Source of the DNA: Rhizobium sp. R634
GTDB taxonomy: Bacteria; Pseudomonadota; Alphaproteobacteria; Rhizobiales; Rhizobiaceae
DNA length: 64,000 nucleotides
Assembly: GCF_002211305.1 (NCBI RefSeq)
Contig: NZ_LOKW01000023.1
Coordinates: forward strand, 372,001 to 436,000
Direction of reading: 5' to 3'
Shown: positions 45,501-55,050 of the stretch, piece after piece
How positions within the stretch are numbered: the first letter of the stretch is position 1
Layout of the letters: each line of letters opens with the position of its first letter
Program-made: the position numbers and the translations under genes
The notes under the pieces: generated by a model
What the model saw: only the letters and a program-made list of their open reading frames with translations
The model's database searches: none
Told to the model about the DNA's origin: nothing

Positions 45501-46607
45501 ATGAAAGAAGCATACGCTGCAATTTCGCGCGAAAAGGCAAAGCCTCTTGTTCTGGAGTGCATCGGTATCGATCAACCTCGCCCCGACGAAATCCTCGTCC
45601 GTATCGTGGCGAGCGGTGTCTGCCACACCGACATGGTTGTTCGCGACCAAGGATATGACGTACCGCAGCCCGTGGTTCTCGGCCATGAAGGCTCCGGCGT
45701 CGTGGAAGTGGTCGGGGCCGATGTAAAAGAGCTTTCGCCCGGCGACCACGTGGCTCTAAGCTACGCATATTGCGGGAAATGCGAGAAGTGCCGGGGAGGC
45801 ACGCCTTATTATTGTGAAGACTTTTTCGGCAGAAATTTCCGTGGCACCCGGCCGGATGGCAGTTGCCCGCTACATGATTCACACGGTACCCAGATCAGCG
45901 GGTGCTTCTTCGAGCAGTCTTCTTTCGCCACCTATGCCATCGCCAGCGAGCGCAACGCGGTCAAGGTTTCCAAAGATGTTCCTCTCGAACTCATGGGACC
46001 GCTGGGCTGCGGGCTGCAAACTGGCGCCGGAGCGGTTCTCAACTGCCTCAAGCCCCAACCGGGATCTTCCATTGCAGTGTTCGGCGCGGGTGCGGTCGGC
46101 ATGGCAGCCGTCATGGCGGCGAAGATCGCCGGATGCTCGACCATTATCGTGATCGACCTTAACGATGAACGTCTCTCACTGGCGATTGAACTGGGTGCAA
46201 CCCACATCATAAACGCCCGCAATAGGGATAGCGTCAAGGCGATCAGGGAAATCATTCCCGAAGGCGCAGACTTCAGTCTCGAATGCACGAGCTCGCCGAA
46301 GGTGTTTCGCCAGGCGGTCGATTGCCTCGGCACCCCAGGAACCTGTGGACTGGTCGGATCGTCCGCGCTCGGAACGGAAGGGATCGTCGATATCGGCAAC
46401 TTTCTGTTCGGCCGTACGCTCGTCGGTGTGGTCGAAGGCCAGAGCATTCCCTCCAAATTCATACCCGAGCTCATCGAATACTGGCAGCAGGGACGGTTCC
46501 CGTTCGACAAGCTCGTCCAGTTCTACGATCTAAACCAGATCAACGAGGCAATGGCCGATTCCGAGAGCGGCAAGGTCATCAAGCCAATCCTGCGCATGAA
46601 GCACTAA
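45501..46607 (+). CDS. Zn-dependent (aryl-)alcohol dehydrogenase
   Basis: Medium-chain dehydrogenase of 368 residues. GVCHTD and GHEGSG hold the catalytic zinc ligands, CGKCEKCRGGTPYYC the structural zinc, and FGAGAVGMAAV binds NAD. Shares with 39050 the GCGLQTGAGAVLN and C-terminal GRFPFDKL patterns of benzyl-alcohol-type dehydrogenases. GAAGGAG precedes the ATG. Monocistronic, divergent from the importer operon, each side with its own operator copy. Confidence 0.9.
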   Translation: MKEAYAAISREKAKPLVLECIGIDQPRPDEILVRIVASGVCHTDMVVRDQGYDVPQPVVLGHEGSGVVEVVGADVKELSPGDHVALSYAYCGKCEKCRGGTPYYCEDFFGRNFRGTRPDGSCPLHDSHGTQISGCFFEQSSFATYAIASERNAVKVSKDVPLELMGPLGCGLQTGAGAVLNCLKPQPGSSIAVFGAGAVGMAAVMAAKIAGCSTIIVIDLNDERLSLAIELGATHIINARNRDSVKAIREIIPEGADFSLECTSSPKVFRQAVDCLGTPGTCGLVGSSALGTEGIVDIGNFLFGRTLVGVVEGQSIPSKFIPELIEYWQQGRFPFDKLVQFYDLNQINEAMADSESGKVIKPILRMKH

Positions 46608-47346
46608 GCTCTCGTCACAAACATTGTCCAGAAGTCAGCCTCCCAAGGCAACGTCCGGCGGGGCCGTGGTCGTCACGGTCTCGCCCGGACACTCTGGAAC
46701 GCAGGTGTGAGGCGCAACCCCGTTTCATCATTGCAACGCGACCAGGTCGCGGTAACGGTAGTGGGCTCTTCCAGGTCAAAATATTAGTCTGCGACGGCGC
46801 AATTTCTCGGCGATCCGTGCCCCCCTCATCAAGGCCTTGCGGCAGTTGACGACCGCACGTCATTCAACTGATGCTGCCCTTGGGCCATAAGAGCACTCGG
46901 GCCGGCAGGCCGAGCGTCCCCCGACACGTGCGCCTTGCGTCGACGTGCCACCAGCAAAATGCCAGACAATCGGCGATGATTTTGCCAGCGAGTGGCCGGT
47001 GGCGCGCTTTCTCCGTCCCGTCGAAAAATACCAACGAAACTTTCGAGATGGGTCATCAGGCGTTGGGCCAACGGAAGCCTTAAGCAGACAGACCCACGAC
47101 AAAGCCGAGTCTCGCCCCTGCCTCTCTCCGCACGTTCCGACGTTCCATTGCCGTTCTGCCCTCGACGTTCGCCTGGGCAGCGTGATCGGCCGGGTCCTGC
47201 TCGCGGTCGGCCGCCTCGTTTTGAAGGCTGTCGGCGCGGTCTTGACCAAGACTCTCCCCGCCTTCTGCAGAATGTGTCATCGGGCTTCCGTGACGAGCTC
47301 AAACCTTGCTGGTGGCGAGCCTTAAGACCCACCACCAGCCGTTGGA
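46608..47346 (+). other. Long intergenic region, no gene recognised
   Basis: About 740 bases between the convergent ADH and aldehyde dehydrogenase genes. Open frames on both strands are arginine/proline-rich and look like GC-driven shadows; none has a ribosome site plus a recognisable family. It may be decayed coding DNA. Confidence 0.4.
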
Positions 47347-48834
47347 CTATGACTGTATGCCGCCCATGCAGACGTATTTCATGGAAAGGAAGTCATCCAT
47401 GCCGTATTTCGAGCCCTCGCGGCCGAACCCCGACTGCTTGACGCCGCCGAACGGTGCAACCTCCGTGGAGATCAGGCCCGTGTTGACGCCGACCATCCCG
47501 TACTCCAGGGCCTCCGTAACCTTCCAGACGTTTCGAAGGTCGTTGGCGTAGAAGTAGGCGGCCAGACCGAACTCTGTGTCGTTGGCCAGTTCAATGACCT
47601 CTTCCGTCGTTTTGAACCTGAAGACAGGAGCGAGCGGCGCAAAGGTCTCCTCTCGTGCGACCTTCATTTCCTTCGTGGCTTCCGAGAGAAGCGTCGGCTG
47701 GACGAAGGTGCCACCACGCTCGTCCCTTGCGCCGCCCACAACGATCTTCGCACCCTTACCGACCGCGTCATCGATGTGACTATAGAGCTTCGCCACCGCA
47801 TCCTCGTTGATCAGCGGACCGATGGTGGCTCCATCCTCGAACCCGTCAAGGACCTTGAGCGCGGAAACCCGCGCCGCGAGTTTCTCTATGAAGCGGTCGT
47901 AGACCCCGCTCTGGACGTAGAGACGGTTGGCGCAAACGCAGGTCTGGCCGGCATTGCGGAACTTGGACAGCATCGCTCCTTCCACGGCCTCGTCGAGGTC
48001 GGCATCGTCGAAGACGATGAAGGGAGCGTTGCCGCCGAGTTCGAGGCTGAGCTTCATGATCTTTTGTGCGCCCTGCGCCATCAGGATTCGGCCGACCTCG
48101 GTAGACCCTGTGAAGGTCAGCTTCTTGACAACGGGGTTCGAGCAGACTTCTTCACCGAACATCCGGGCGTTGTCTGTCGGCAGGACGCTGAACAGGCCGC
48201 CAGGTATTCCCGCGCGCTCAGCGAGTATGGCAAGAGCAAGGGCCGACAATGGGGTTTCGGCGGCCGGCTTGAAGATGATGGCGCAGCCGGATGCCAGCGC
48301 CGGGGCGATCTTGCGGCAGACCATGGCGGAAGGAAAGTTCCAGGGCGCGATGGCCGCCACCACGCCGACGGGCTGTTTGATGACTATCAGGCGCTTGTCG
48401 GCCTGATGCCCCGGAATGGTGTCGCCGTAAACGCGCTTGGCTTCTTCCCCGAACCATTCAATGTAGGAAGCGCCGTAGGCGACCTCTCCGCGTGCCTCGG
48501 CCAGAGGCTTGCCCATCTCGGACGTCAGGATGATCGCGAGGTCCTCGGTGTTGGCCGTGACGAGGTCGAAGAACTTCCGCATGACGCCGGCACGTTCCTT
48601 GCCCGATCGTGCGGCCCACTTTTTCTGGGCGAGTTTGGCGACGTCGATGGCTTCGCGGACGTCCTGGAGTCCTGCGCTCGGGAGGCTCGCAATCACGTCC
48701 CCGGTCGAGGGATTGTGGACCTGGATCGTCTTGCCGCTCGCGCCCTCTTTTCGCCACTCGCCTCCTACCAGCATTTCCTCGCGTACCAGGGAGGGGTCTT
48801 TCAGGCGATCCAGTAGAGCGGTGGAGATAGCCAT
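47347..48834 (-). CDS. Succinate-semialdehyde-type aldehyde dehydrogenase
   Basis: Aldehyde dehydrogenase of 495 residues of the GabD group; ATG 48834 has AAAGGA upstream. Catalytic glutamate in LELGGNAPF and cysteine in GQTCVCANR; PWNFPSAMVCRKIAPAL and FTGSTEVGR are cofactor-binding elements. It oxidises a (semi)aldehyde to an acid with NAD(P). Last gene of the right-module operon, 23 bases after the permease at 48858. With the lactonases and alcohol dehydrogenases it would complete a lactone-to-dicarboxylate route, which is inference. Confidence 0.92.
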   Translation of the reverse strand: MAISTALLDRLKDPSLVREEMLVGGEWRKEGASGKTIQVHNPSTGDVIASLPSAGLQDVREAIDVAKLAQKKWAARSGKERAGVMRKFFDLVTANTEDLAIILTSEMGKPLAEARGEVAYGASYIEWFGEEAKRVYGDTIPGHQADKRLIVIKQPVGVVAAIAPWNFPSAMVCRKIAPALASGCAIIFKPAAETPLSALALAILAERAGIPGGLFSVLPTDNARMFGEEVCSNPVVKKLTFTGSTEVGRILMAQGAQKIMKLSLELGGNAPFIVFDDADLDEAVEGAMLSKFRNAGQTCVCANRLYVQSGVYDRFIEKLAARVSALKVLDGFEDGATIGPLINEDAVAKLYSHIDDAVGKGAKIVVGGARDERGGTFVQPTLLSEATKEMKVAREETFAPLAPVFRFKTTEEVIELANDTEFGLAAYFYANDLRNVWKVTEALEYGMVGVNTGLISTEVAPFGGVKQSGFGREGSKYGMDDFLSMKYVCMGGIQS

Positions 48835-48857
48835 TGGTATTCCTTTCGATGCAACGT

Positions 48858-49877
48858 TCAAATCTGATTACGGATGTGTGGTGAGCGGGCGTAGATCGCG
48901 ACCATGGGGACGATCAGCAACCCTACGACGGCCTGTTGTGCCGGGAAACTGAGCCCCAGGCCGACGAGAAGCGAGGTCAGGACAGTAAGGACGAGGACGC
49001 CGAGGACCGTCGCTCCATACCCGCCGGCACCGCCTAGAAGAGACGTTCCGCCGATAACGACCGCCGCCACGGTGGTGAACAGATAGGGATCACCGACCCC
49101 GACAAAACCGCCGCCGGAGAAACCGAGGAGCAGCATTCCGGTGAGTGCCGACATCGCCCCGCTGACGCTGTGGATCACTGTCCAGATCTTGAATTCCGAG
49201 ATTCCGAGGCGGGCGGCGGCCGTGCGGCTCCCGCCAACAGCATAGAGGCTCCGGCCAAACCAGGTGTTGTGCATTATCCAGCCCAGAGCGACGGCGATGA
49301 AAGCCCATATGACGATAACCGGTGGAAATGGCAGACCGAAGAACCTGCCATTGAACGCCGAAAGGTTGCGAAGCCATCCGGGGACGGGCGCAAAGACGGT
49401 ACCGCCGAACTGCGATCCGAGCGAGGTGTAGATCTGGACCGCCCCGACGGCGGCAAAACCAAGACCGAGCGACATGATCAGCGCCTGACCCTGCAGCCGG
49501 AAGCTGAGGGCGCCGTTGCAAGCCCCGACCAAAATGCCAAGGAGAAGCACGACGATCATGGCGACGGGGGCGGGAAGACCCGCCACCATGAGGCTTGGAA
49601 GCAGGATATTGGCGCCACCGATGATGTATGGGATGGAAAGATCCAGCGCTCCAACGAGCGCGCAGAGCGTCTGCCCAACAGACGCCAGCCCAAGGAAGGC
49701 GGCGAGAAGGAGGATCGATCGCGCGTTCTGCGGCGACACGAAGCCCGGCACGAGCAGGGCTCCAAGAATGAGCAGACACGCAAGGAGACAGAAGCCGATC
49801 GAAATACTCTTGTGCTTGCGCAAAGGGCTGGCGCCACGGGTCGCGCCGATTTCTGTGTTCAAGACAGTGGAGATCAT
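48858..49877 (-). CDS. ABC importer permease (copy 2, second subunit)
   Basis: RbsC-type permease of 339 residues; ATG 49877 has GAGGAG upstream. GALDLSIPYIIGGANILLPS and LLGFSGGGFVGVGDPYLFTT match the 21869 product almost word for word, including the RSPHIRNQI end. Downstream of the first permease gene with 11 bases between. Confidence 0.94.
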   Translation of the reverse strand: MISTVLNTEIGATRGASPLRKHKSISIGFCLLACLLILGALLVPGFVSPQNARSILLLAAFLGLASVGQTLCALVGALDLSIPYIIGGANILLPSLMVAGLPAPVAMIVVLLLGILVGACNGALSFRLQGQALIMSLGLGFAAVGAVQIYTSLGSQFGGTVFAPVPGWLRNLSAFNGRFFGLPFPPVIVIWAFIAVALGWIMHNTWFGRSLYAVGGSRTAAARLGISEFKIWTVIHSVSGAMSALTGMLLLGFSGGGFVGVGDPYLFTTVAAVVIGGTSLLGGAGGYGATVLGVLVLTVLTSLLVGLGLSFPAQQAVVGLLIVPMVAIYARSPHIRNQI

Positions 49878-49888
49878 TTCCTTACTCC

Positions 49889-50863
49889 TCACGCGACAGT
49901 GCGGCGGCTGATGACGAAGACGTTCACGAGAAGTGACCCAACGAGGATCAGGCCAAAGGCCAGTTGCGTGACGAAGCCGGAAACCGTCCCGAAGTTGAAA
50001 GTGGACAGAAGATACGAGATGAGGAACATGTTGATCGCGCCGAGCGTCGAGCCGAGCGCACCGCCGCGGCCCCCGGAGAGACTAGCTCCGCCAAGGACCA
50101 GCGCCGTCACCGCTTGCAGCGTGTAGGTGCTGCCCTGGGTCGGGTCGCCGGATGAGATCAGCGCGGTGTAGCTCAATGCGGCGAGCCCAGCAAAAACGCC
50201 GCCGACCGTATGGGCGATGATGCGCACTACGTCGACCTGCACACCGCTGGTATAGGCCATCCGCTCGTCAGCGCCTGTCATCCGCAGGTTGCGGTAAAAC
50301 ATCGTGCCCCTCAGGACGCCCCAGATTGCGAAAGCGCCGAGCAGAAGCAACAGGACAGGCGAAAATATGCTCGTTCCCGCGCCCCAGCTTAGCATCCAGT
50401 CTGGAGCGACACCGCCGGGACGCGACATGACCATCAGGTTGACGCCCGACAGAACGAGGAAACCGGAGAGCGTGACGATGATGGGCGCGACGCGCACATA
50501 GATGATCACAAGTGCTTGCACCAGCTGGAACGCTGCTCCCAATCCCACCGCCCAGGCAATGATGGCCAACGGGTGCGTGATGCCGTTGCCGACGAGCCAC
50601 GTAATGAGCGTGACGTTGACGAAGCCCATGAGCGGGCCCACGGAAAGGTCCACCGCTCCGCGGCCCGCCATGACGATCGGTGTTATCGCGAGCGTGGTCA
50701 GGATCAGCGGCGTTGCAACCAGAATGGCTCCGGCCAGACCATTGTTCGTGAACAGACCCTGGCCCCGGAAGGCGACAGCGCAAAGGAGGACGAGGAAAAG
50801 CCCGGCCGGAACGAACAACGAGCGGTCCTGCGTGACTTGACGGAAAGCGGTTACGGACATCAT
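49889..50863 (-). CDS. ABC importer permease (copy 2, first subunit)
   Basis: RbsC-type permease of 324 residues; GRGAVDLSVGPLMGFVNVT and SYTALISSGDPTQGSTYTLQ match the 20888 product. It overlaps the ATPase stop by four bases. Forms the channel with the 48858 product. Confidence 0.94.
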   Translation of the reverse strand: MMSVTAFRQVTQDRSLFVPAGLFLVLLCAVAFRGQGLFTNNGLAGAILVATPLILTTLAITPIVMAGRGAVDLSVGPLMGFVNVTLITWLVGNGITHPLAIIAWAVGLGAAFQLVQALVIIYVRVAPIIVTLSGFLVLSGVNLMVMSRPGGVAPDWMLSWGAGTSIFSPVLLLLLGAFAIWGVLRGTMFYRNLRMTGADERMAYTSGVQVDVVRIIAHTVGGVFAGLAALSYTALISSGDPTQGSTYTLQAVTALVLGGASLSGGRGGALGSTLGAINMFLISYLLSTFNFGTVSGFVTQLAFGLILVGSLLVNVFVISRRTVA

Positions 50864-52413
50864 GCGGTCCTTTCCAGATCGAAATCAACGGAAGCGTCCC
50901 GGGCTTTCCCGAACATAGCGGCGAGGATTGGTGCCTCGGCGATTTCCTCGCCGGTCAGGGATCGAAACAACGTTCCCCCGAAGAACACGTCGACGCGATC
51001 GGCAAACCCGATGAACTCCTCGATCTCACTCGAGACGTAGATGACACTGCCGCCTTTTTCAGCGAACAGACGTAACTCCCGGTAGAGGTCACGCTTAGTG
51101 CCGAGATCGACACCGCGCGCGGGGTCATTCAGGAGGATGACTTGGGGATCGTTTGCGAAGGCGCGCCCGATAAGCACCTTCTGCTGGTTGCCGCCCGACA
51201 GTGAGGTGATCCTGTTCGACGGGCTGCCGATCTTGATGCGCAGACGATCCACTTCGCGCTTAAACATGGATTTCAGCGTGGGCTTGCGGATCACGCCCAG
51301 GGGTCCGAGCGTCTTCCTGTAGACACCGATGGCGAGGTTTTCGAAGATGCTTTGTTGCGGGAAGATACCCTCGCGCTTGCGATCCCCGGAGACGTAGGAA
51401 ACACCGAGCTTCGCCGCATCGTCGAGCGATTGCAGCGCGATCATCTTGTCCGTATCAACCGAGCGGACCTTCACCTCGCCACCGAACGGCTGGATGATGC
51501 CGGCCAAGACGCGGATAAAAGCGTCCTGCCCCTGCCCATCAAGCCCGGCTACGCCGACGATGCTCCCCTTGGGAAGGTCGAAATCGAATAGGCGCGCCGA
51601 CCTGTGCGCGGCGAGACCCGTCGCGGTTAGTATGAGAGGGGCCGATAGCGCCTTCTTTCGGGAGGCGTATTCTGTCGCATCGCTGGCGCGCCGATCTGCC
51701 GGCGTCATCATGGACAGCAGGTTTTCCTCGGTAATCTCATCCTTTCCGAGCGTACCGACAGTTATCCCATCACGCAGGATCGTCGCACGGTCGGCGATAC
51801 GCACGAGTTCCGCGATCCGGTGGGTTACGATGAGGATCGTCGCGCCCTCGGCACGAAGGCGGTCGATTTCCGCGTGGAGCCGGAGGGTCGAGTCGAGGTC
51901 GAGCGCGGCCGAAGATTCGTCGAGGATCAGCACCTGCGGCCTGCGAAGAATAGCCCGTGCGATGACGATCCACTGTTTGATGCTGAGCGGCAGGCTGCCT
52001 GCCAGTTGATCGAGGTCTACGGATTTTCCAACGAGCCGCGCCAGGATTTCAGCTGCTTCGCTCCGCCGATCGCCGGTCGACTGCGAACGAAAAACACCGT
52101 CGCGACCGACATAGAGGTTCTCGAATACGCTAGCCTCGTCAGCAACCAGGACTTCTTGGAAGATGGTGGTCAGGCCGACCCGCTTGGCGTCGACGGGCGA
52201 GGCAACCTTTTCACCCAGGATCGTGACCTTGCCTGCGTCCGGGTGCAAAACGCCCGACATGATCTTGGCCATCGTGCTCTTGCCGCTGCCGTTTTCGCCA
52301 ACGATGGCGTGCACCTCCCCGGCCCGGGCCTCGAAGTCGCACTTCTTGAGTGCCTTCGTCTCCCCGAACGCCTTGGCGACATCTACCATTCTGACTGTTA
52401 TCTCGCTGCCCAT
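50860..52413 (-). CDS. Sugar-type ABC importer ATPase (copy 2)
   Basis: RbsA-type double ATPase of about 517 residues; ATG 52413 has GGGAGG six bases upstream. Walker A GENGSGKST, degenerate first signature LPLSIKQ and canonical SLSGGNQQK in the second half, all shared with the 19329 product. The high similarity across ATPase, both permeases and binding protein shows that a whole importer was duplicated. Confidence 0.95.
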   Translation of the reverse strand: MGSEITVRMVDVAKAFGETKALKKCDFEARAGEVHAIVGENGSGKSTMAKIMSGVLHPDAGKVTILGEKVASPVDAKRVGLTTIFQEVLVADEASVFENLYVGRDGVFRSQSTGDRRSEAAEILARLVGKSVDLDQLAGSLPLSIKQWIVIARAILRRPQVLILDESSAALDLDSTLRLHAEIDRLRAEGATILIVTHRIAELVRIADRATILRDGITVGTLGKDEITEENLLSMMTPADRRASDATEYASRKKALSAPLILTATGLAAHRSARLFDFDLPKGSIVGVAGLDGQGQDAFIRVLAGIIQPFGGEVKVRSVDTDKMIALQSLDDAAKLGVSYVSGDRKREGIFPQQSIFENLAIGVYRKTLGPLGVIRKPTLKSMFKREVDRLRIKIGSPSNRITSLSGGNQQKVLIGRAFANDPQVILLNDPARGVDLGTKRDLYRELRLFAEKGGSVIYVSSEIEEFIGFADRVDVFFGGTLFRSLTGEEIAEAPILAAMFGKARDASVDFDLERTA

Positions 52414-52469
52414 CGCAGACCTCCCACCCGCAACGTCCGCCAAGGCGGCTTTTACGATCTTTCAACGGT

Positions 52470-52494
52470 CGCCCGGCAGTTATGCCACCGGGCG
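52470..52494 (-). other. Hairpin between binding-protein and ATPase genes
   Basis: Seven-base stem CGCCCGG / CCGGGCG with an 11-base loop, just after the binding-protein stop. No T-run on the minus strand. Comparable in place to the hairpins at 17123, 43720 and 63476. Confidence 0.45.
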
Positions 52495-52502
52495 GATCCG
52501 GC

Positions 52503-53669
52503 TTACTTGGCTACCGGCTTCCAGGGATCGGCAGGACGCTCGAAGTACTGGTCGGCAATCGCACTTGGGAACCATCCGTCCGCCTTCGGTTCGACGAAAT
52601 CCGTCGAGTTCACATCGCAATCCTCGGGGATCGAAGCGCGAACGTCATCGATGGTGAACGGCAGGACAGGGCGCAGGAAGGACTGTACCTTCGGCCCCTG
52701 CCCTTCGAGCGTGCGAAGCATGATCTCCCACATCTGCTGCATCTCGCGGCGCGGCGGCCAGATATGGAAGCCAGCATCGACCCATTCTGGATGCTGGCGC
52801 CAGTAACATGCCGCCGAAGCCTCGCCGCCCAGCGTAATGGGCACCATGTCACGACCCGACTGGAGCATGGCATTCAACACGCCGTTCTCCTGCGCGCCCT
52901 GTGTCAGAATACCGTCAATCTGAATGGGGTTCGTCGCCAGAAATTTCTGCACCTCGACCTGTGCTACCTGGTCGGTCCACTTGCCAGCCACTTCGCCGAC
53001 AATCTTGATGTCGGGATACTTTGCCAGCGCTTCTTTGGCGGCCTTGTCGAAGCTGTCGGATGAGGCGAAGCCAGGGATGCCCGACACGAGAAGCACGTTG
53101 CCTTTCTTGCCGATCTTGTCTGCGAGCCAGGTCGCCATCTCGCCGCCGCCCTGCGCGTGATTGGCAGCGCCGTTGATCGCGTAAGGCGACGTCACGTATC
53201 CCGAAAACGAGAAAACAGGAACGCCTGCCTTATAGGCGTACTCGATCGTCTGGTTGAGGGCGGTGACGTTCGAGCAGCAGATGATGATGGCATCGACCCC
53301 ATCATCAACCATCTGGCGCATCTGCTGAATCTGGACGGCGTCCTTGAGGTCGGACTGAGTGACCACGACTTCAGATACAAGCCCCGCTTCCTTGGAGCGC
53401 GGCAAGAGTTCATTCATGACGGCATCGAGGGCGGCTGCGCGCCACGTGTTGCCGGCATAGCTACTGGCGTAGCCGATCTTCCACGGCGGTCCTTTCTTTG
53501 GCTTGAAGTCCTTATAGGCGCTCGCTCCGAGCGGAACCTGCGGGTCGACGACCTCGTAGATTTTCTTCTCGTTGGGGGGGAGCTGGTCGACGCCGTCAGC
53601 CCAAGCAGTGGTCGTCAGGGCGCTGACCGCGATCAGCGCCCCCATGGTTCCGGTTAAACTCCGTCTCAT
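52503..53669 (-). CDS. Ribose-type periplasmic binding protein (copy 2)
   Basis: Substrate-binding protein of 388 residues with a Sec signal (MRRSLTGTMGALIAVSAL, cleavage near AWA-DG). It has the same N-terminal segment (LPPNEKKIYEVVDPQVPLG), VDDGVDAIIICCSN, SGYVTSPYAIN and SGIPGFASSDSF as the 15926 protein. First gene of the importer half of the right operon; preceded by the hydrolase gene. Confidence 0.93.
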   Translation of the reverse strand: MRRSLTGTMGALIAVSALTTTAWADGVDQLPPNEKKIYEVVDPQVPLGASAYKDFKPKKGPPWKIGYASSYAGNTWRAAALDAVMNELLPRSKEAGLVSEVVVTQSDLKDAVQIQQMRQMVDDGVDAIIICCSNVTALNQTIEYAYKAGVPVFSFSGYVTSPYAINGAANHAQGGGEMATWLADKIGKKGNVLLVSGIPGFASSDSFDKAAKEALAKYPDIKIVGEVAGKWTDQVAQVEVQKFLATNPIQIDGILTQGAQENGVLNAMLQSGRDMVPITLGGEASAACYWRQHPEWVDAGFHIWPPRREMQQMWEIMLRTLEGQGPKVQSFLRPVLPFTIDDVRASIPEDCDVNSTDFVEPKADGWFPSAIADQYFERPADPWKPVAK

Positions 53670-53694
53670 TGGATGCTCCTCCCAAGAGATTGTT

Positions 53695-54591
53695 TCAGGC
53701 GACCTTCGCCCTGGTTGCGGATGCCTGCTGGATTTCCTCGAGGATCGGCAGCAGGTATTTTCTGAACTCGGTGTAGTCTTCAGTGACCGGGAAATGACCG
53801 AGCTTCTCCATCGTCCAGAACTTGCTGCCCTTGACGAGATCGGCGGCGATCTTGGTGTCGGCCGGGGAGGTATTCGGATCGTATTCGCCCGTCAGGAAGT
53901 ACAGCATGCACTTCGACGTATCGATCTTGCTCGCCTCTTCGGGCGAGACATTGTGGTCGTAGTAGTAGTAATAGAGGTCACCTGCGAAGACGCCCGGACC
54001 GCCGCAGCTATATTCCCACTGGATTTCGCGGACATTGGCTTCTGGTGAGTAGGGCGAGATATTGAGCATCATCGCCGCGCCTATGGAGGTGCGGTTCACG
54101 TTTGGGTTGTCGAATTCTTTCCTAATGCCTGCCATGCCGACATCGACATATTCGGCAGCCGAGCGCAGTGCCCCTTCGACGGAGATAGTAGCGCGGAAGT
54201 TGTCGGGGTAATTCGACGCCAGATCGATAGCAAGATGTCCGCCCATCGAGCTACCCATATAAACGGGGCGGTCCAGACCAAGCGCCTTAGAGAGTTCCAG
54301 TTGGAAATCCATCATGAACTTCTTGGTCATGTTGTACTCTTTCTCCCACCAGCGAACGCCGTGTGGAGGAAGAGACTTCCCGTGATAGGGCAAGTCGAAC
54401 GCGATAACGCGGAAGTTCTTGGTCACGTCTTCGTCGCAGAGCGTGTGGCGGTACTGGCGGCCGTCGGAGCCCGCCGTGTGACCGACAAGCAAGGGAATGC
54501 CCTCTCCGGCTTCCTCGTAATAGACGCGATATTCGATGCCTTCGATCGTCAGGTAGACGTAACGGCCCGTGATTGGATCATGCCTGGTCAT
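53695..54591 (-). CDS. Alpha/beta hydrolase (split counterpart of the fusion)
   Basis: Alpha/beta hydrolase of 298 residues: nucleophile elbow MGSSMGGH, acid region GEYDPNTSP, catalytic His in KLGHFPVTE. It matches the C-terminal part of the 11115 fusion (IEYRVYYEEAGEGIPLL against HEIYYEEAGEGVPVLFLH). Its start overlaps the stop of the SCP2-like gene by four bases, keeping the pair translationally coupled. Probably an ester, enol-lactone or C-C bond hydrolase. Same operon as the binding protein 25 bases downstream. Confidence 0.9.
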   Translation of the reverse strand: MTRHDPITGRYVYLTIEGIEYRVYYEEAGEGIPLLVGHTAGSDGRQYRHTLCDEDVTKNFRVIAFDLPYHGKSLPPHGVRWWEKEYNMTKKFMMDFQLELSKALGLDRPVYMGSSMGGHLAIDLASNYPDNFRATISVEGALRSAAEYVDVGMAGIRKEFDNPNVNRTSIGAAMMLNISPYSPEANVREIQWEYSCGGPGVFAGDLYYYYYDHNVSPEEASKIDTSKCMLYFLTGEYDPNTSPADTKIAADLVKGSKFWTMEKLGHFPVTEDYTEFRKYLLPILEEIQQASATRAKVA

Positions 54592-54971
54592 GCTGCTACT
54601 CCTTCCGGGCAGGCTTCGCGCATCAGGTTCGTCATGCGATTGAGCGCAGGGAGATACGCGAAGGTTTCGTTATTGTTGCTAAGGAACAGACCGTGTTTGA
54701 TGTTTGACGACTGCAGGCACTGATAAAACGGCCGCGGCTTCTTCTGGAGAAGCGCGTCCCACTGTTCACCCGTGCCCCGGATGACGATCTTGCACTTCTC
54801 GTCGTCGTAGGCGGCTTCTTCGACCTTCACCATCTTGCCGTCTTCGAAGTGGAGTGCGACGCTGCGGGTCGGAAAATCGCATTTGATAATGCCGTTGAGA
54901 TAACGGGTTTCGCGCTTGAACTCGAAGTCCTCCAGCGCCAGTTTTTTGAACTTCTCGAGATCGATGGCCAA
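54588..54971 (-). CDS. SCP2-like small protein (split counterpart of the fusion)
   Basis: Protein of 127 residues. The strand-rich core (RSVALHFEDGKMVKVEEA, CKIVIRGTGEQWDALLQ) fits the SCP2 sterol-carrier fold and aligns with the N-terminal domain of the 11115 fusion (IALNFAEGGAAIWGE, VTVRATADAWEQLLM). It may bind a hydrophobic substrate for the coupled hydrolase. No catalytic motif visible. Confidence 0.72.
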   Translation of the reverse strand: MAIDLEKFKKLALEDFEFKRETRYLNGIIKCDFPTRSVALHFEDGKMVKVEEAAYDDEKCKIVIRGTGEQWDALLQKKPRPFYQCLQSSNIKHGLFLSNNNETFAYLPALNRMTNLMREACPEGVAA

Positions 54972-55050
54972 GTTCGGCTCCTCCCTGGTTAAAACGGCGC
55001 GGCCGATCCACGCCTTTCAAAATTTTCCGCCACGCCCAGCGGCGGCGGCT

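Noticed and set aside
46829..47335. 168-residue minus-strand frame in the 46.6-47.3 kb gap
   Set aside because: Arg/Pro-rich, no ribosome site and no family resemblance; not called as a gene.
47776..48816. Plus-strand frame (346 aa)
   Set aside because: Antisense to the aldehyde dehydrogenase, whose motifs are complete.
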